DNA from: Arachnopeziza araneosa
Taxonomy: Eukaryota > Ascomycota > Leotiomycetes > Helotiales > Arachnopezizaceae
Direction of reading: 5' to 3'
Assembly (NCBI GenBank): GCA_003988855.1
Contig: QYAI01000042.1
Span: 146,670 to 210,669 of the forward strand
Length of the DNA stretch: 64,000 nt
The notes under the pieces are model-generated. The model did not search any database. It was not told the origin of the DNA and saw nothing but the letters and a program-made list of their open reading frames with translations. The translations under genes and the position numbers were made by a program. Positions within the stretch are counted from its first letter, which is position 1, and each line of letters begins with the position of its first letter. Shown here one piece after another: positions 12,031-21,646 of the stretch.

Positions 12031-13078
12031 AAGGGAGCATCGTGACTTGTGATTTTGAGAAGAGCGGTTCATCGAACAAATCATTAATAGAGCAACTTTG
12101 GAAGCTTTGTTTGGATAACGAGCAAGCTGAACTCGCGTCTTCTCAAGGCGGACCCCAGGAATCCTAACCAATCATCCATTCTTGTTAGATGTGGGCCAAG
12201 ACATGGAAGGCTGTGCATCTTCAGCCTTACCCTCTCAATTTTGACCTCCTCTTATTCCTCTGATCGCGATTTAATCAAGATGCTTTGTTTCATTTTGCTT
12301 CATTCTTAGCCGTTCGCAGTTTGGTTTCTGCTATTTAACCGGCTCGCATCTTCAAAATCCAACGGGATAAGCATTCCAAGCCTTCAAGCTGTGCCAGGGA
12401 CAGCATCGCATCCACAGGTGACTCGGAAATGTCGCCCGGCTTCTCTGTTGGGGATTTTATTATGGTTGTACAGCTAGTAGCCAACATCACCAATGTCTTT
12501 CCGAGTAAAACACATCTAATTGTCGCACGTCAAACTTAACATTTAAACACATCTAATTGTCGCATGTTATATTCAACATTTAAAAACTTCTAATTGTTGT
12601 ATACTAAAATCAACATCTAAACAATTCTAAAGAGAAAGTCTTTAACAGCATGAGATAAATAATAACTCAGTACTTTTAAAAGCTTCTATATAAGTGTAGT
12701 AGATATTTGTTTGATAATTCATAAATCTAGAAGCGTGCTATGAATTATTGCATCTCCTCGATCCTCTGGTAGCGGTGTTCCATGAATCATGTCAGCCTCT
12801 GGTGAAGCGACGTTAACTTTACTTTGAGCGAGGTTCGCCCTCTAACAAAGTAGGCCCTGACCCTGTTTGTGATTCTGCCCTATCTCAGCGCCTCGCATTG
12901 CAATGCTCAGTCAAAGATGAAGGTTCTGTCGGATACTTTATCTTCTTACATCTGTAATTCTTGTTGCGCTAAATGCAAACAGTGGGGTATCATATCATAC
13001 ATCATCAAACCAGGCTCTTATCTATATGTACTCATACAGCCTTTGCTTCTATCTCGATATCAACGCCCTGTATGCAAC
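12031..13078. other. intergenic with repeats
   Basis: This kilobase separates the convergent agmatinase and BCS1-like genes. The GC-poor middle contains the 37-bp tandem repeat described separately, and a block at 12780-12860 (with ATCATGTCAGCC) resembles one on the other side of BCS1 near 16090. The open frames near 13.0-13.6 kb on the plus strand are antisense to BCS1. Confidence 0.45.
12508..12618 (+). repeat. 37-bp tandem repeat, three units
   Basis: Three consecutive 37-nt units occupy 12508-12544, 12545-12581 and 12582-12618, and a partial fourth begins at 12619. Units 1 and 2 share their first 20 bases exactly and end in AACATTT; unit 3 has diverged. A related copy in opposite orientation lies at 15846-15886. 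Confidence 0.85.
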
Positions 13079-15037
13079 TCACAAAGCCACCGAGCAGATA
13101 TCCTCCATGAAGCTACTCGACTCCTCTTCCTTCTTCTCGCCCTTCTCCGCTTCTTTTGCCTTCTCTTCCTCTTCGACTTTCTTCTTCTCCTTCTTCATCT
13201 TCTCCACCCACCGACTCGCATTGCCAACTGCTCCCTCAGGATCTCTCTTGTACTTCAAGAAAAACCCTTGGATCTCGGCAGGGCTAAAAGTCATGGATGG
13301 AATCAAAGCTGCGATCTCATCGCCCAACCGAGCCACTTTTTCTTCTTCTTCTTTCCGCTTCTTAGCGAGGAGCGCGGCTTCTTGTCTTGCTTTTTCAGCC
13401 TCGGCTTTCTCGACTTCGGGGGAGATCTTCTTGGGTGAGCGGATGGTGAGCGAAGTCATAGGTTTTGGCGGTGGGACGTCGCCTTCTAGTGTTGCAAAGA
13501 TGGAACGGAAGATTGTAGTGATCATAGACGCGTTCGCAAGGTCGAATTTTACCGTCATGTCTACGCGCCCTGGGCGGATGAGTGCTTCATCGAGCTTTTC
13601 CAGGTGATTTGTTGTCATGATCAGTACGCGACCCTCTTGAGATGCAACGCCGTCGAGGATATTGAGGAGGGCGGAGAGGGAGATGCGTCCGCCGGTGTTA
13701 GTTGGTGGGGGTGGAGTAGCGCTGTTTCCTGGTAGTACGGTGACGAGGGGTTTGGCTGCATCGGAATCTGAATCGGATTCCGTAGCCTGTGCTGTCGTCG
13801 TATCTCTCGTATGGGTGAGACCTGCAGTATCGATATCCTCGAGGAGGACGACACATTGCTTTGGGAGCTCAGAGAATAGAGTACTGAGGTTCTCTTCATT
13901 CATGTTGGGAGAGTTGAGAGACACAATGTATATTTTCAATTTAAAATACCCGGCGATGGCAAAACTGAGCGAGCTCTTCCCAGTCCCCGGCGGGCCGAAC
14001 AAGAGGTAGCCTCTGCGATACGGTATTCCGCGGTTGGAATACCAACGACGTGTGTAGGGATGAAGATAGTCCCTCATATCATTGAGGAGATTTTGCTTCA
14101 CATTTTCGTCGAGAACGACTGTTGAGAATGGGCGGGACACTCTCGAGACGCATCGAGTCCATGCGACTTCTGATGTTGCGGACTTGAGACCTCCTCGATA
14201 GATGATGGTCTTGTTCTCATCATTCTTTATGAATTCCGATCGGCAGTCGTCGAGTAGTTCTTTGAGAATCGTAGGATTTCGTCCAAAACTAGAGACAGAA
14301 ATCTCCTCCCGCTCGCTCACAGGTCCATAGCTTGTCTGGCGAGAGTCCTGAGATCTCTTGAAGATGAGAAGTCTCTTCTTGTACCAGAAATAATGAGTTC
14401 CGAATGATGGCGTGAACTGCACCTTCTTCTCCTTCTTCCCATTCGGACCGCCAGCAATGGGATTCGAGTCCTCATCAAACTCAATGACATTCTCCTCTTC
14501 ATCACTGTCTTCGTCCCAATCTCGCCAAAGAAACCACATACGGCTGTTGAGGTTGGTATTGGCCACAAATCTCCTTGAACGCTTGGCAAATTGTTGATTT
14601 GCGATCCAAGCCATTAACATATTGTACATCTCATCGTCTACCCTAATATCGGCGGTAGACATCAGGTGTAGCTCAGCAAAATCCCACATCCAGTCCTTGA
14701 CGTATTGCGATGCGAAAACAATAATGCCGATGGCGAGGATGGTTGGGAAATACAAAGTGAGGTCGATTTTGAGGTATTTCAGCAGCGCCGAGGAGAGAAG
14801 GGAAAACCCAGGGAAGAAGGCATCCAGTAAAGCGGTCTGAGGATTGATTGCCATCGGATCCGCCATATTTGTTGGGATCTGAGCTGGACTTGAGGGAAAT
14901 TGAGAGCTGCAAGTTTGATTCATCGTCGCGGTAAGAGGAGTGCCTATCGACGAACCAAGTAAAACAAGGAAAGGAAAAATCCTAGGAAGTGAATGACTTC
15001 TTAATATATAAGAAGATAGCAGTGAGCTTGAAAGCAT
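13079..15037 (-). CDS. BCS1-like AAA+ ATPase
   Basis: Single exon, 652 aa. BCS1 is a mitochondrial inner-membrane AAA ATPase that inserts the folded Rieske protein into cytochrome bc1; fungi also carry several divergent paralogues. The N-terminal region has a likely membrane segment (LYFPTILAIGIIVFASQYV, about residues 95-113) and then the BCS1-specific domain up to about residue 300. The AAA module follows: Walker A GPPGTGKS, Walker B VVLLEDID, the sensor-1 block MTTNH and the arginine-finger region RPGRVDM. An acidic Ser/Asp and Pro/Thr insert lies between Walker B and sensor 1, and a Lys/Glu-rich coiled coil ends the protein. These last two features are typical of the paralogues rather than core Bcs1, so the exact role is uncertain. 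Later ATGs (at residues 39 and 58) are possible starts. Confidence 0.85.
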   Translation of the reverse strand: MLSSSLLSSYILRSHSLPRIFPFLVLLGSSIGTPLTATMNQTCSSQFPSSPAQIPTNMADPMAINPQTALLDAFFPGFSLLSSALLKYLKIDLTLYFPTILAIGIIVFASQYVKDWMWDFAELHLMSTADIRVDDEMYNMLMAWIANQQFAKRSRRFVANTNLNSRMWFLWRDWDEDSDEEENVIEFDEDSNPIAGGPNGKKEKKVQFTPSFGTHYFWYKKRLLIFKRSQDSRQTSYGPVSEREEISVSSFGRNPTILKELLDDCRSEFIKNDENKTIIYRGGLKSATSEVAWTRCVSRVSRPFSTVVLDENVKQNLLNDMRDYLHPYTRRWYSNRGIPYRRGYLLFGPPGTGKSSLSFAIAGYFKLKIYIVSLNSPNMNEENLSTLFSELPKQCVVLLEDIDTAGLTHTRDTTTAQATESDSDSDAAKPLVTVLPGNSATPPPPTNTGGRISLSALLNILDGVASQEGRVLIMTTNHLEKLDEALIRPGRVDMTVKFDLANASMITTIFRSIFATLEGDVPPPKPMTSLTIRSPKKISPEVEKAEAEKARQEAALLAKKRKEEEEKVARLGDEIAALIPSMTFSPAEIQGFFLKYKRDPEGAVGNASRWVEKMKKEKKKVEEEEKAKEAEKGEKKEEESSSFMEDICSVAL

Positions 15038-16504
15038 GCCAACATGGAAAAATGTTCCGCTCTCATCCTTATATAGGACTTCATGTTAGGCACTACTGCG
15101 TTACCCACCTGAGTCACAAGGCAACCAGGCGCCAGTCCACCATGACCAGCACAGCTCTGTTGCAGTAGCTGCTAATTGTGATTACTTTACTGCATGAGTG
15201 CTTGACCGACAGTAGACGGGACCAGTGCCATGCCGTCGAATTTGCGGTAAGGCTGTGAATCCGCGGGTTCACCGAGTAAGTCACTCAATGCGACCCAATT
15301 GAAACCAAAAGCAGGAGAAGCTGGAATTGGCGACTTGCGGGCGAGCAGGCAAGACGTGAGGCTGGGTTGAGGCTTGCTCCACGCTGACTTGCCACGTCGC
15401 GAGGGATCACAGCCACTGACTGCAATTGAGCAGAGCCCATTGGCTTCATTCGGTCGCCATCCCAGTAGAGTCCTTGAAGTGGGGGAGGCGCAATCGAGGA
15501 AAGTCACCACCATATGCTGGTGAGGCAATTCGTTGACAGCATTGTCGCGTGCTTGTGAGTATTGTCGCACGGCCAGTTTGAGGATGGTGNTACTCAATGA
15601 CTCCTCGGTAGAGACTGAGGGCCTCTTTCGCCGTACAGAAGGATACTTGCTGTGGCTTGTATGACAACTTTGTCGAAACAGGACGGCCAAGTCCGATAAG
15701 GACCACGCTGCCAAGCATGTCAGCAACCATTTCTCGTGAGGTAGTAAACAAACCCCGCAACTTACCACTATCCGCAATTGAGATATCAACGAAGACGAAG
15801 AGACTTGGTGTACTGACACCTTTTTCAAGGTTTCTTGAGATTCAAATGCGACAATTTATTTAACATGCGACAATAAGAAGTGTTTTTAACAGTGAGCTAC
15901 GAATTAGTACAATACCTAGTGCTGTAAAAAAAACATACTTTATTTATAAGCAAGCTACAACTTCTAATTCAAATTCAAGGAATCAAAGTCGCATAAAAAC
16001 TCGTAAATAATGAATCTGTCTATTCAGAACTTTTGAATTGTGTTGTGTTGGAAAGAGTTGCTCGAGAGAAAGAATTGAGGTGTACGATGGATTATGTCAG
16101 CTACTGTTGCTTCCAAAGTTCCTCTTACTATAGCTAAGCTCTCTCTTCGTAGGCGTTGAACCCTAGAATGGGATCTTTACGGGACTAAGGTGTCAGAGAG
16201 GAATGGAATGACGTCCAATTCCAGTTCTACAGGGCCCGTTATGCATTCTTTTGGCATTTTTTCGGGCTGCGAAGACAGAAGTCGCGAACAAGTGAGCAGA
16301 AGGAGAATCGTGCAATGCTACATGTTGTGTAGTTGAAAGAAGTGTATTGGTATACATTATAATTTTCATCTAAGACATATATGAAGGTGTCCATCCATAA
16401 CTGACGCCAGGTCCAATGGTAATACAAACCCTACTCATCTCTTATGCCTATATCTATAGATCGAATCGAAATTGACGATTAGGCTCGCCAACACCCTTTT
16501 GTTA
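15038..16504. other. intergenic, repeat remnants
   Basis: This 1.5-kb stretch lies upstream of BCS1. A minus-strand frame at 15187-15828 (213 codons, one ambiguous base) has no family signature, and a second minus-strand frame overlaps it. I call no gene. The right part, 15830-16160, is AT-rich and carries the inverted copy of the 37-bp repeat. Confidence 0.4.
15846..15886 (-). repeat. inverted copy of the 37-bp repeat
   Basis: Read on the minus strand, this segment matches the unit at 12545-12581, including ATTGTCGCATGTTA. It lies on the opposite side of BCS1 and in the opposite orientation. The similarity is clear for about 25-30 bases and then fades. Confidence 0.6.
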
Positions 16505-17590
16505 TCATCTCTCATTCTCCGAGTTCGAATATTGTTCTCCCCCAGAGCCAGATGCATAACCAGCTGGCGCTCTAGGCCAAATCCCCGAACTAGCTCTCCT
16601 ACTAGCGGGATCGCTGCTCGGTTCCTGGATCTCCAGTCCTCCTCTCCCTCTCCCGTTTCCAGTCCCAGTCATACGCTCATCACTAGCCCTAGTTCTACTC
16701 GGCTCTCTCCCACTCCCACTCCCATTCCCATTCCCCCTCCCACCACTCACAACCACTGTTCTCCTCGGGAAACCCCCGGCTTCAAGATCAACATCCCTCC
16801 CACGCAATGGGCCACCGACCTCCTCTCCAGTAGTGCTCCCAAACTCCGCTTCATTCTCACTCGGTGGCCCACCGACTGCAACACCAATCTCCTTATCACC
16901 CTCTTCACTTTCTTCACTTTCTAGTCTCTGAACCCTAAACATGGGTCTCCCCGCTTCCCGGGCTTCTTCATATCGCGCTCTTTCTCTGTCTTGGAGTGCT
17001 TGCTGCCGTAATGCGCGGTGATACATAGGCCCGCTTCCCTGACGTCTCAACTCCCCTCTCCCTCTCGCAGCAGCGGCTGCATCGTCCGTGGGATTCGATC
17101 CAAGTGGTAATACGGCTGGTGGAACGGGTGCTAGTTCTGGAGGCGAAATATAGACGGGACTTGGTCTTCTTCGTGGTGGTTCGGCGTATTTACTCTCGCG
17201 TCTGTTTTTCCGCCGTACAAAAATGAGGGCTATAACTATAAGGACGAGAATGGCCAGAAGTGTTGCTCCGCCGAGACTGATAGTAATAATTAAGCTAGTC
17301 CGGCTGAGGCCCGTCGTGGTGGCTAATTCGGCTGCGGTGGATGTCTCGGCTGAATTAGGTTGAGAAGTTGCTGTTGTTGTTGAGATGAAGTTTGAGGATA
17401 TGAAATTTGAAGAGAAGACGGCCGTTTGCGTGATTGTTGTAAATGTCGAGGTCGTACTCGTTGTAGTTGGTGCGGGGAGAAAGAAGGTGATTGTTGGCGC
17501 AAAGAGGAATAACGATGTGCTACTGGAAGCTGCAGCATAATGTTGGACGTCGCTCGTTTGCGACGAGATCGCGGAAGTAATGAATGACAT
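16505..17590 (-). CDS. Ser/Thr-rich single-pass membrane protein
   Basis: Single exon, 361 aa. The N-terminal 95 residues are dominated by Ser and Thr and would be heavily O-glycosylated if exposed. One strong membrane segment lies at residues 99-124 (ISLGGATLLAILVLIVIALIF), followed by the basic stop-transfer RRKNRR. The cytoplasmic tail of about 230 residues is rich in Pro, Gly, Arg and Glu with low-complexity Gly/Asn/Ser repeats. The overall plan resembles fungal cell-wall stress sensors (WSC/Mid2 type), but there is no WSC domain and no clear N-terminal signal peptide. I do not assign a name. Long Pro/Ser-type frames on the opposite strand are composition shadows. Confidence 0.7.
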   Translation of the reverse strand: MSFITSAISSQTSDVQHYAAASSSTSLFLFAPTITFFLPAPTTTSTTSTFTTITQTAVFSSNFISSNFISTTTATSQPNSAETSTAAELATTTGLSRTSLIITISLGGATLLAILVLIVIALIFVRRKNRRESKYAEPPRRRPSPVYISPPELAPVPPAVLPLGSNPTDDAAAAARGRGELRRQGSGPMYHRALRQQALQDRERARYEEAREAGRPMFRVQRLESEESEEGDKEIGVAVGGPPSENEAEFGSTTGEEVGGPLRGRDVDLEAGGFPRRTVVVSGGRGNGNGSGSGREPSRTRASDERMTGTGNGRGRGGLEIQEPSSDPASRRASSGIWPRAPAGYASGSGGEQYSNSENER

Positions 17591-20500
17591 CCACGATTAT
17601 GTGCAGGTGTTCTTCTTGGGACTGGTGATTTGGCTTCAAGAAGCTATTCGCGGACGTGTGTTAACCACTCATAGGTATCCCTCAAAAAAGTATTCGATAT
17701 CGCGCGATGGATCTCAAGAAAGCATCGAAGCTCACTATTAACGCCTTGAAAATAAACGAGTGTATGTCTTGCCAGGCAGCAGAAGTTGAGACTGTTCTTG
17801 TGAGCTGATCTATACGTCAGAAACCAAACTTGATTCCCAACATATCAAGATTCAAAGAGTCACAACTTGCCGCAAGACATGGCAAAACGGAAGGCAAGGA
17901 AGAAAGGAAGATTCCTCAGATGATAAATGGAAAAACACGAGCCTCCCTGACGCCACCCGGTAACAGGAAGACGAGGAATATTNACGAGCAATAGGATAAA
18001 GCCTGTCAGGTATAGGCCTGACGCCATGAGGGTGCTATTTCTCAGCCTTTTCCCGAACATGGGGCGAGGGGAGGGTATCCGAAAGCCGAGAGGGCCTGTA
18101 GCAGAAGTAATTCATTTAAGAGATACGTGAGGCGATATGATAACGAGCTTGCTGTTAACTCGTGAAGTCGCTCTTCATGCCGATGCGGGATAAAATCTCC
18201 GACTGGTAGAGTCGCCTCAAGTGGAGCCATGTAACGGCAAGATACCACTTTATCCCGGACGGCCTTTTTCAAGGACGAGCTCTTCTCGGAGCTGTCGAAG
18301 ATGATCTGCTTTAACATCAGGTCAAGTCTCCTTCCCCAGACTTCGAAAGCACAGCTTGCCCACAGTCGCCGAAGCTTGAGTTTAATTCCCCACGCTGCAC
18401 AGGACCTGCAGTCGACTCGCAGAACGTCATGTACCATATCCTGACCTGCCTCAAGAACAAGTCGGGATCCCCGTGTTCCATGTTGAGATGCACGTGGCGA
18501 TCCTGACCTGCACTTGGATCAGCATCAAGGATGATGTCGCATCCGCGAGCATCTCCGACACTTCATGCCACAGACTCCATGAACCACGTCCAGAGACTTC
18601 GCACCTTCATTTTACTCGTCTCTCGATTAGGTTGAGCGATGCATCATCGAGAGGATTGCAGTCTAGATGAACTAGTCGTCGGTCATGCATGGGTTGCAGC
18701 CGCTCGGCCGATTTCGATTATGGGAAGGTCTGTGAGCCTCAATGGAACAATGGAAGCTTTCTGATCTTCCGAATAGGCTTCGGATGGTAGGGTTCGACCT
18801 CCAAAGATGGTTCCTGGGCTGACGGTATTGGGATCTGCTACTGTACAAAGACTGGGGAGACGCGTGATGATCGTACAGTGGACGAGGTTACTTCTCAATG
18901 GGTACCTAGGTAGGACTTCAAGCAGGGCAAAGCTGACGTGCAGATACCTCAAATGCAGGATGTAGAAAGAATGGGGTTTCACTCCCATCAACGGGGTACG
19001 AGAAAGATTTTTGGGGCAATTTGAATGAATATGGAAGGAAGAAGAAATCCGGCTCGCGGCCCTCTAGAATACTGCGGTTTACCTAAGCCTCCACATAGAT
19101 GTCTTGAAACTTCAACTCTCTACCAGAGAGAACTTCACAGATATGAGCTCTCATTAGAATAAAACGCTTAGAATCATCTAAGCCCTCTTTCTTTAAATTA
19201 TTTGCTTACCCGGCTGGTCTCGGTTCAAGAAATTACCCTGTATTGCCTCAATCCCTCAATCCCTAACCTCAGCTCGCCTCACAACCATGTCGCCATCAAA
19301 TGAGCCACACCCGCATTACCATGTCAGCATTCGGGGTCACAGGTAAGAGATGAAGATATTAGATAGATAAATAGCTACAAAACTAATGTTACAGTTGGCC
19401 GACTGGCTAGAAGTGCAACCGAAATTGCATTTCCATTATTCGATAGGTGATGATTGTAAATTTCAAGTTTTATGCATGATGGCACGTGACATATATGATC
19501 AAACATATCATAAATTTAGCGGACCACAAAAAGTCTACCCTCCTCGCTCAATCTCTTTCTCTCCGTAGTTCAAGAAGGGCATTACAAGAGATGTGGAGAA
19601 AAAGAACGTCTCAAGACCATCTAACCAGCTTCCAAGAGCTCCCTCCCATTGCTTCTTTCGTCTCGCAGTAACATTGCATGAATTTCAAAGAAGATCTACC
19701 CTCGTTCGAGACAGGCAAGACTCTTTGATCGCGAGCATCATTCATATCATCGATTGTTGATCAGACACATCGAGATCATCATAGCTCCGTCATGCAACCT
19801 CATGCTGTTGTCAGTGGGACGAACCGGTGATTGTGCATCCCCCAACTCCAGTTCATAGAAGTCGTAATGCGACAAGATAATAGCTGATCAACGATCAAGG
19901 GCTGATAAACTTGGAGCGTTCTCCGAGAACCTCATCTTGATCGCAGGTAGTCGCCATCAGTCGTTTCGGGCTTTTTGCATCGTGAATGCTTCCTTCAATT
20001 TACTCTTCGAGGTGTTCGCCGAGGGGGACCGGTTTTGGCGTACCCGGCGGTACACCGTTCATAGCATATGATGAGCCCGTGATAAATGATGCTAACTCAT
20101 GAACCATGATCGTTTGGGTTCCCATGAATGCGTTCTTTGACGTCTACATCGACATCAAAGCCGGCTCCTTCTGCATATGAGAAGAGAGGTTCGAATTTCA
20201 GGCTCGCACCTGGGTTTCTCCCGGAAAATGCATCCGAACGACTTCTCCAAGATATCCCTTGCAACTCCAAGTCCACATGATAAAATTTAGAGCATTTTAT
20301 GAACCGCCAATGAGAGATCAGTGACCAAGAACATAGCAAAATCTTGAAATCACCAATAATTAATTTTCAAGATGACAGAGCCCGAGACCAATTCTCAAAA
20401 AGCCTCCAAAATCTGAACAGCTGGCTCTAACTATACCTGGTAGAGTGATAGCTAGCTTTCAAGAAGAACTTACCGTAGGCAGAGCCAGAACAACGAGAAT

Positions 20501-20815
20501 ATCCTCAGGAGACTTTGTAGACTCTATAATAGCTCGTGGCTTAAACTAGGTAATTATGAGCGACTCAAGTAAATCTACACAAATATTTCAAACAGGCTAC
20601 TTGGGTGAAAAGTACGAAGGAAACATGCTCCACTGCAGCTGGCTGCGCAAGAAATACATCACCTTTCCTTCAGAACAATTATTGTCTGGAAAAAAGTCAA
20701 ATAACCCCGATTAGTGGGTTTTAGCCGATTTTAAACCGTTAAACGAGGCCCTCTTTCCATTTTCATGTAATATAGCGCTAAATAAGGTCTCCCACGTATC
20801 CAAAAAAGCGATTTC
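17591..20815. other. gene-poor interval
   Basis: These 3.2 kb hold no gene that I can support. The longest frame (minus, 18042-18437, 131 codons) has no signature. At 19287 a short ATG frame with a plausible intron ends after about two dozen codons. One ambiguous base lies near 17983. The sequence may contain old repeat debris, but I could not identify any element. Confidence 0.4.
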
Positions 20816-20887
20816 GACTCATTGGCCTAATGGCAAGGCGTTGGACTTCGAATCCAAAGATTGTCGGTTCGACCCCGGCATGAGTCA
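20816..20887 (+). tRNA. tRNA-Arg (anticodon TCG)
   Basis: The cloverleaf folds completely. The acceptor arm pairs GACTCAT with ATGAGTC, and the D arm is GCCT/AGGC. The anticodon arm TTGGA/TCCAA encloses loop CTTCGAA, with TCG at 20848-20850. The T arm GTCGG/CCGGC encloses TTCGACC. The discriminator base is A at 20887. There is no intron. It decodes CGA and related arginine codons. Confidence 0.95.
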
Positions 20888-20907
20888 GTTAATATAAGAA
20901 TAATTTC

Positions 20908-20911
20908 TTTT
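20908..20911 (+). terminator. probable RNA polymerase III terminator
   Basis: The first run of four T residues downstream of the tRNA, 21 nt past its 3' end. A T4 run on the coding strand is the usual stop for RNA polymerase III. Confidence 0.55.
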
Positions 20912-21168
20912 GGCACCCAAATTTTTAATAAGATCATTTCTTGAGAATTTTTTCCCCCTATTAACGCCCATTGGAGCCGTCTTTTTAGCAGTAGAACATC
21001 TACCAAGAGCTATACTCTGTCTTTCCTCTCTACCAGACCCATTAGAAGTGTTTTTATTGCAATGGAATGTCTTTCAAGAATTATATTTATTTTACATCTT
21101 TTTCTGCTTAGGTACTGAAATCTGTGGTATTTCGGCAATCTTTGTGTGCTAGCTAAGCGAAAAACAGG
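20912..21168. other. AT-rich flank downstream of tRNA
   Basis: An 80-codon frame with no ATG (20910-21152, starting TTG) translates to a hydrophobic peptide but shows no family motif. I treat it as AT-composition noise. Confidence 0.35.
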
Positions 21169-21326
21169 CTATCCCATCGTCTGGTGAGACCTTGCCAGTG
21201 CTAGCAGACGTAGAGTTCCCAAGCAGCTCTTATACAAATATGCATAAAAGCATAAAGTTATGTCTGAACCTATCGGGAACCCTACCCTTGCTAGCGCTGG
21301 CAATGTCTCCCCGGACGATGGGATAA
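21169..21326. repeat. long imperfect inverted repeat (foldback hairpin)
   Basis: The 52-nt arm at 21169-21220 is the reverse complement of 21275-21326 with about nine mismatches, around a 54-nt loop. The most conserved parts are ATCCCATCGTC and the GCTAGCA core. It could be a foldback or MITE-type element, or the template of a hairpin RNA. No flanking target-site duplication is obvious. Confidence 0.8.
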
Positions 21327-21646
21327 GGTGGCGTAAGGGAAGAGAGATGCGAAGATAGTTTTACTTTCAAACAGAGAAGAAAATAATTCACATAAAAGCT
21401 AGTATTGCTTGTTTGCAAAACACCCTGCAAGTTTCCTCTTTCCGTTTGGGAAGATACAGGACACACACCCAGCTTCCAAAGTTTAGACTCACTGTTTCAC
21501 AATGGCAACACATTCTGTAGCTGAATTGATAATTCAATTAACTGTTTAACGAAAACTTCGAGTAGTCCACGAATCTACCCGTTGACTAATAATGTTAAGC
21601 CGCATTATGCAATATACACGCAGAAAAAGAACCTCCCATCTCCAGT

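Noticed and set aside
12869..13607. Two plus-strand frames of about 190 codons near 13 kb
   Set aside because: They are antisense to the C-terminal part of the BCS1-like gene and translate to Leu/Phe/Ser low-complexity sequence.
15187..15828. 213-codon minus-strand frame upstream of BCS1
   Set aside because: No motif, Ser-rich, contains an ambiguous base, and a competing frame overlaps it. I considered a retroelement but saw no catalytic residues.
17860..18437. Minus-strand frames of 66 and 131 codons
   Set aside because: No recognisable motif, codon pattern unlike nearby genes, and no splice structure that joins them.
19287..19415. Short ATG frame with a plausible intron (donor near 19343)
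   Set aside because: The spliced frame stops after about two dozen codons, too short to support without transcript evidence.
20910..21152. Hydrophobic 80-codon frame after the tRNA, considered as organelle-derived DNA
   Set aside because: I could not match it to any mitochondrial subunit, it lacks an ATG, and hydrophobic translations are expected from T-rich DNA.
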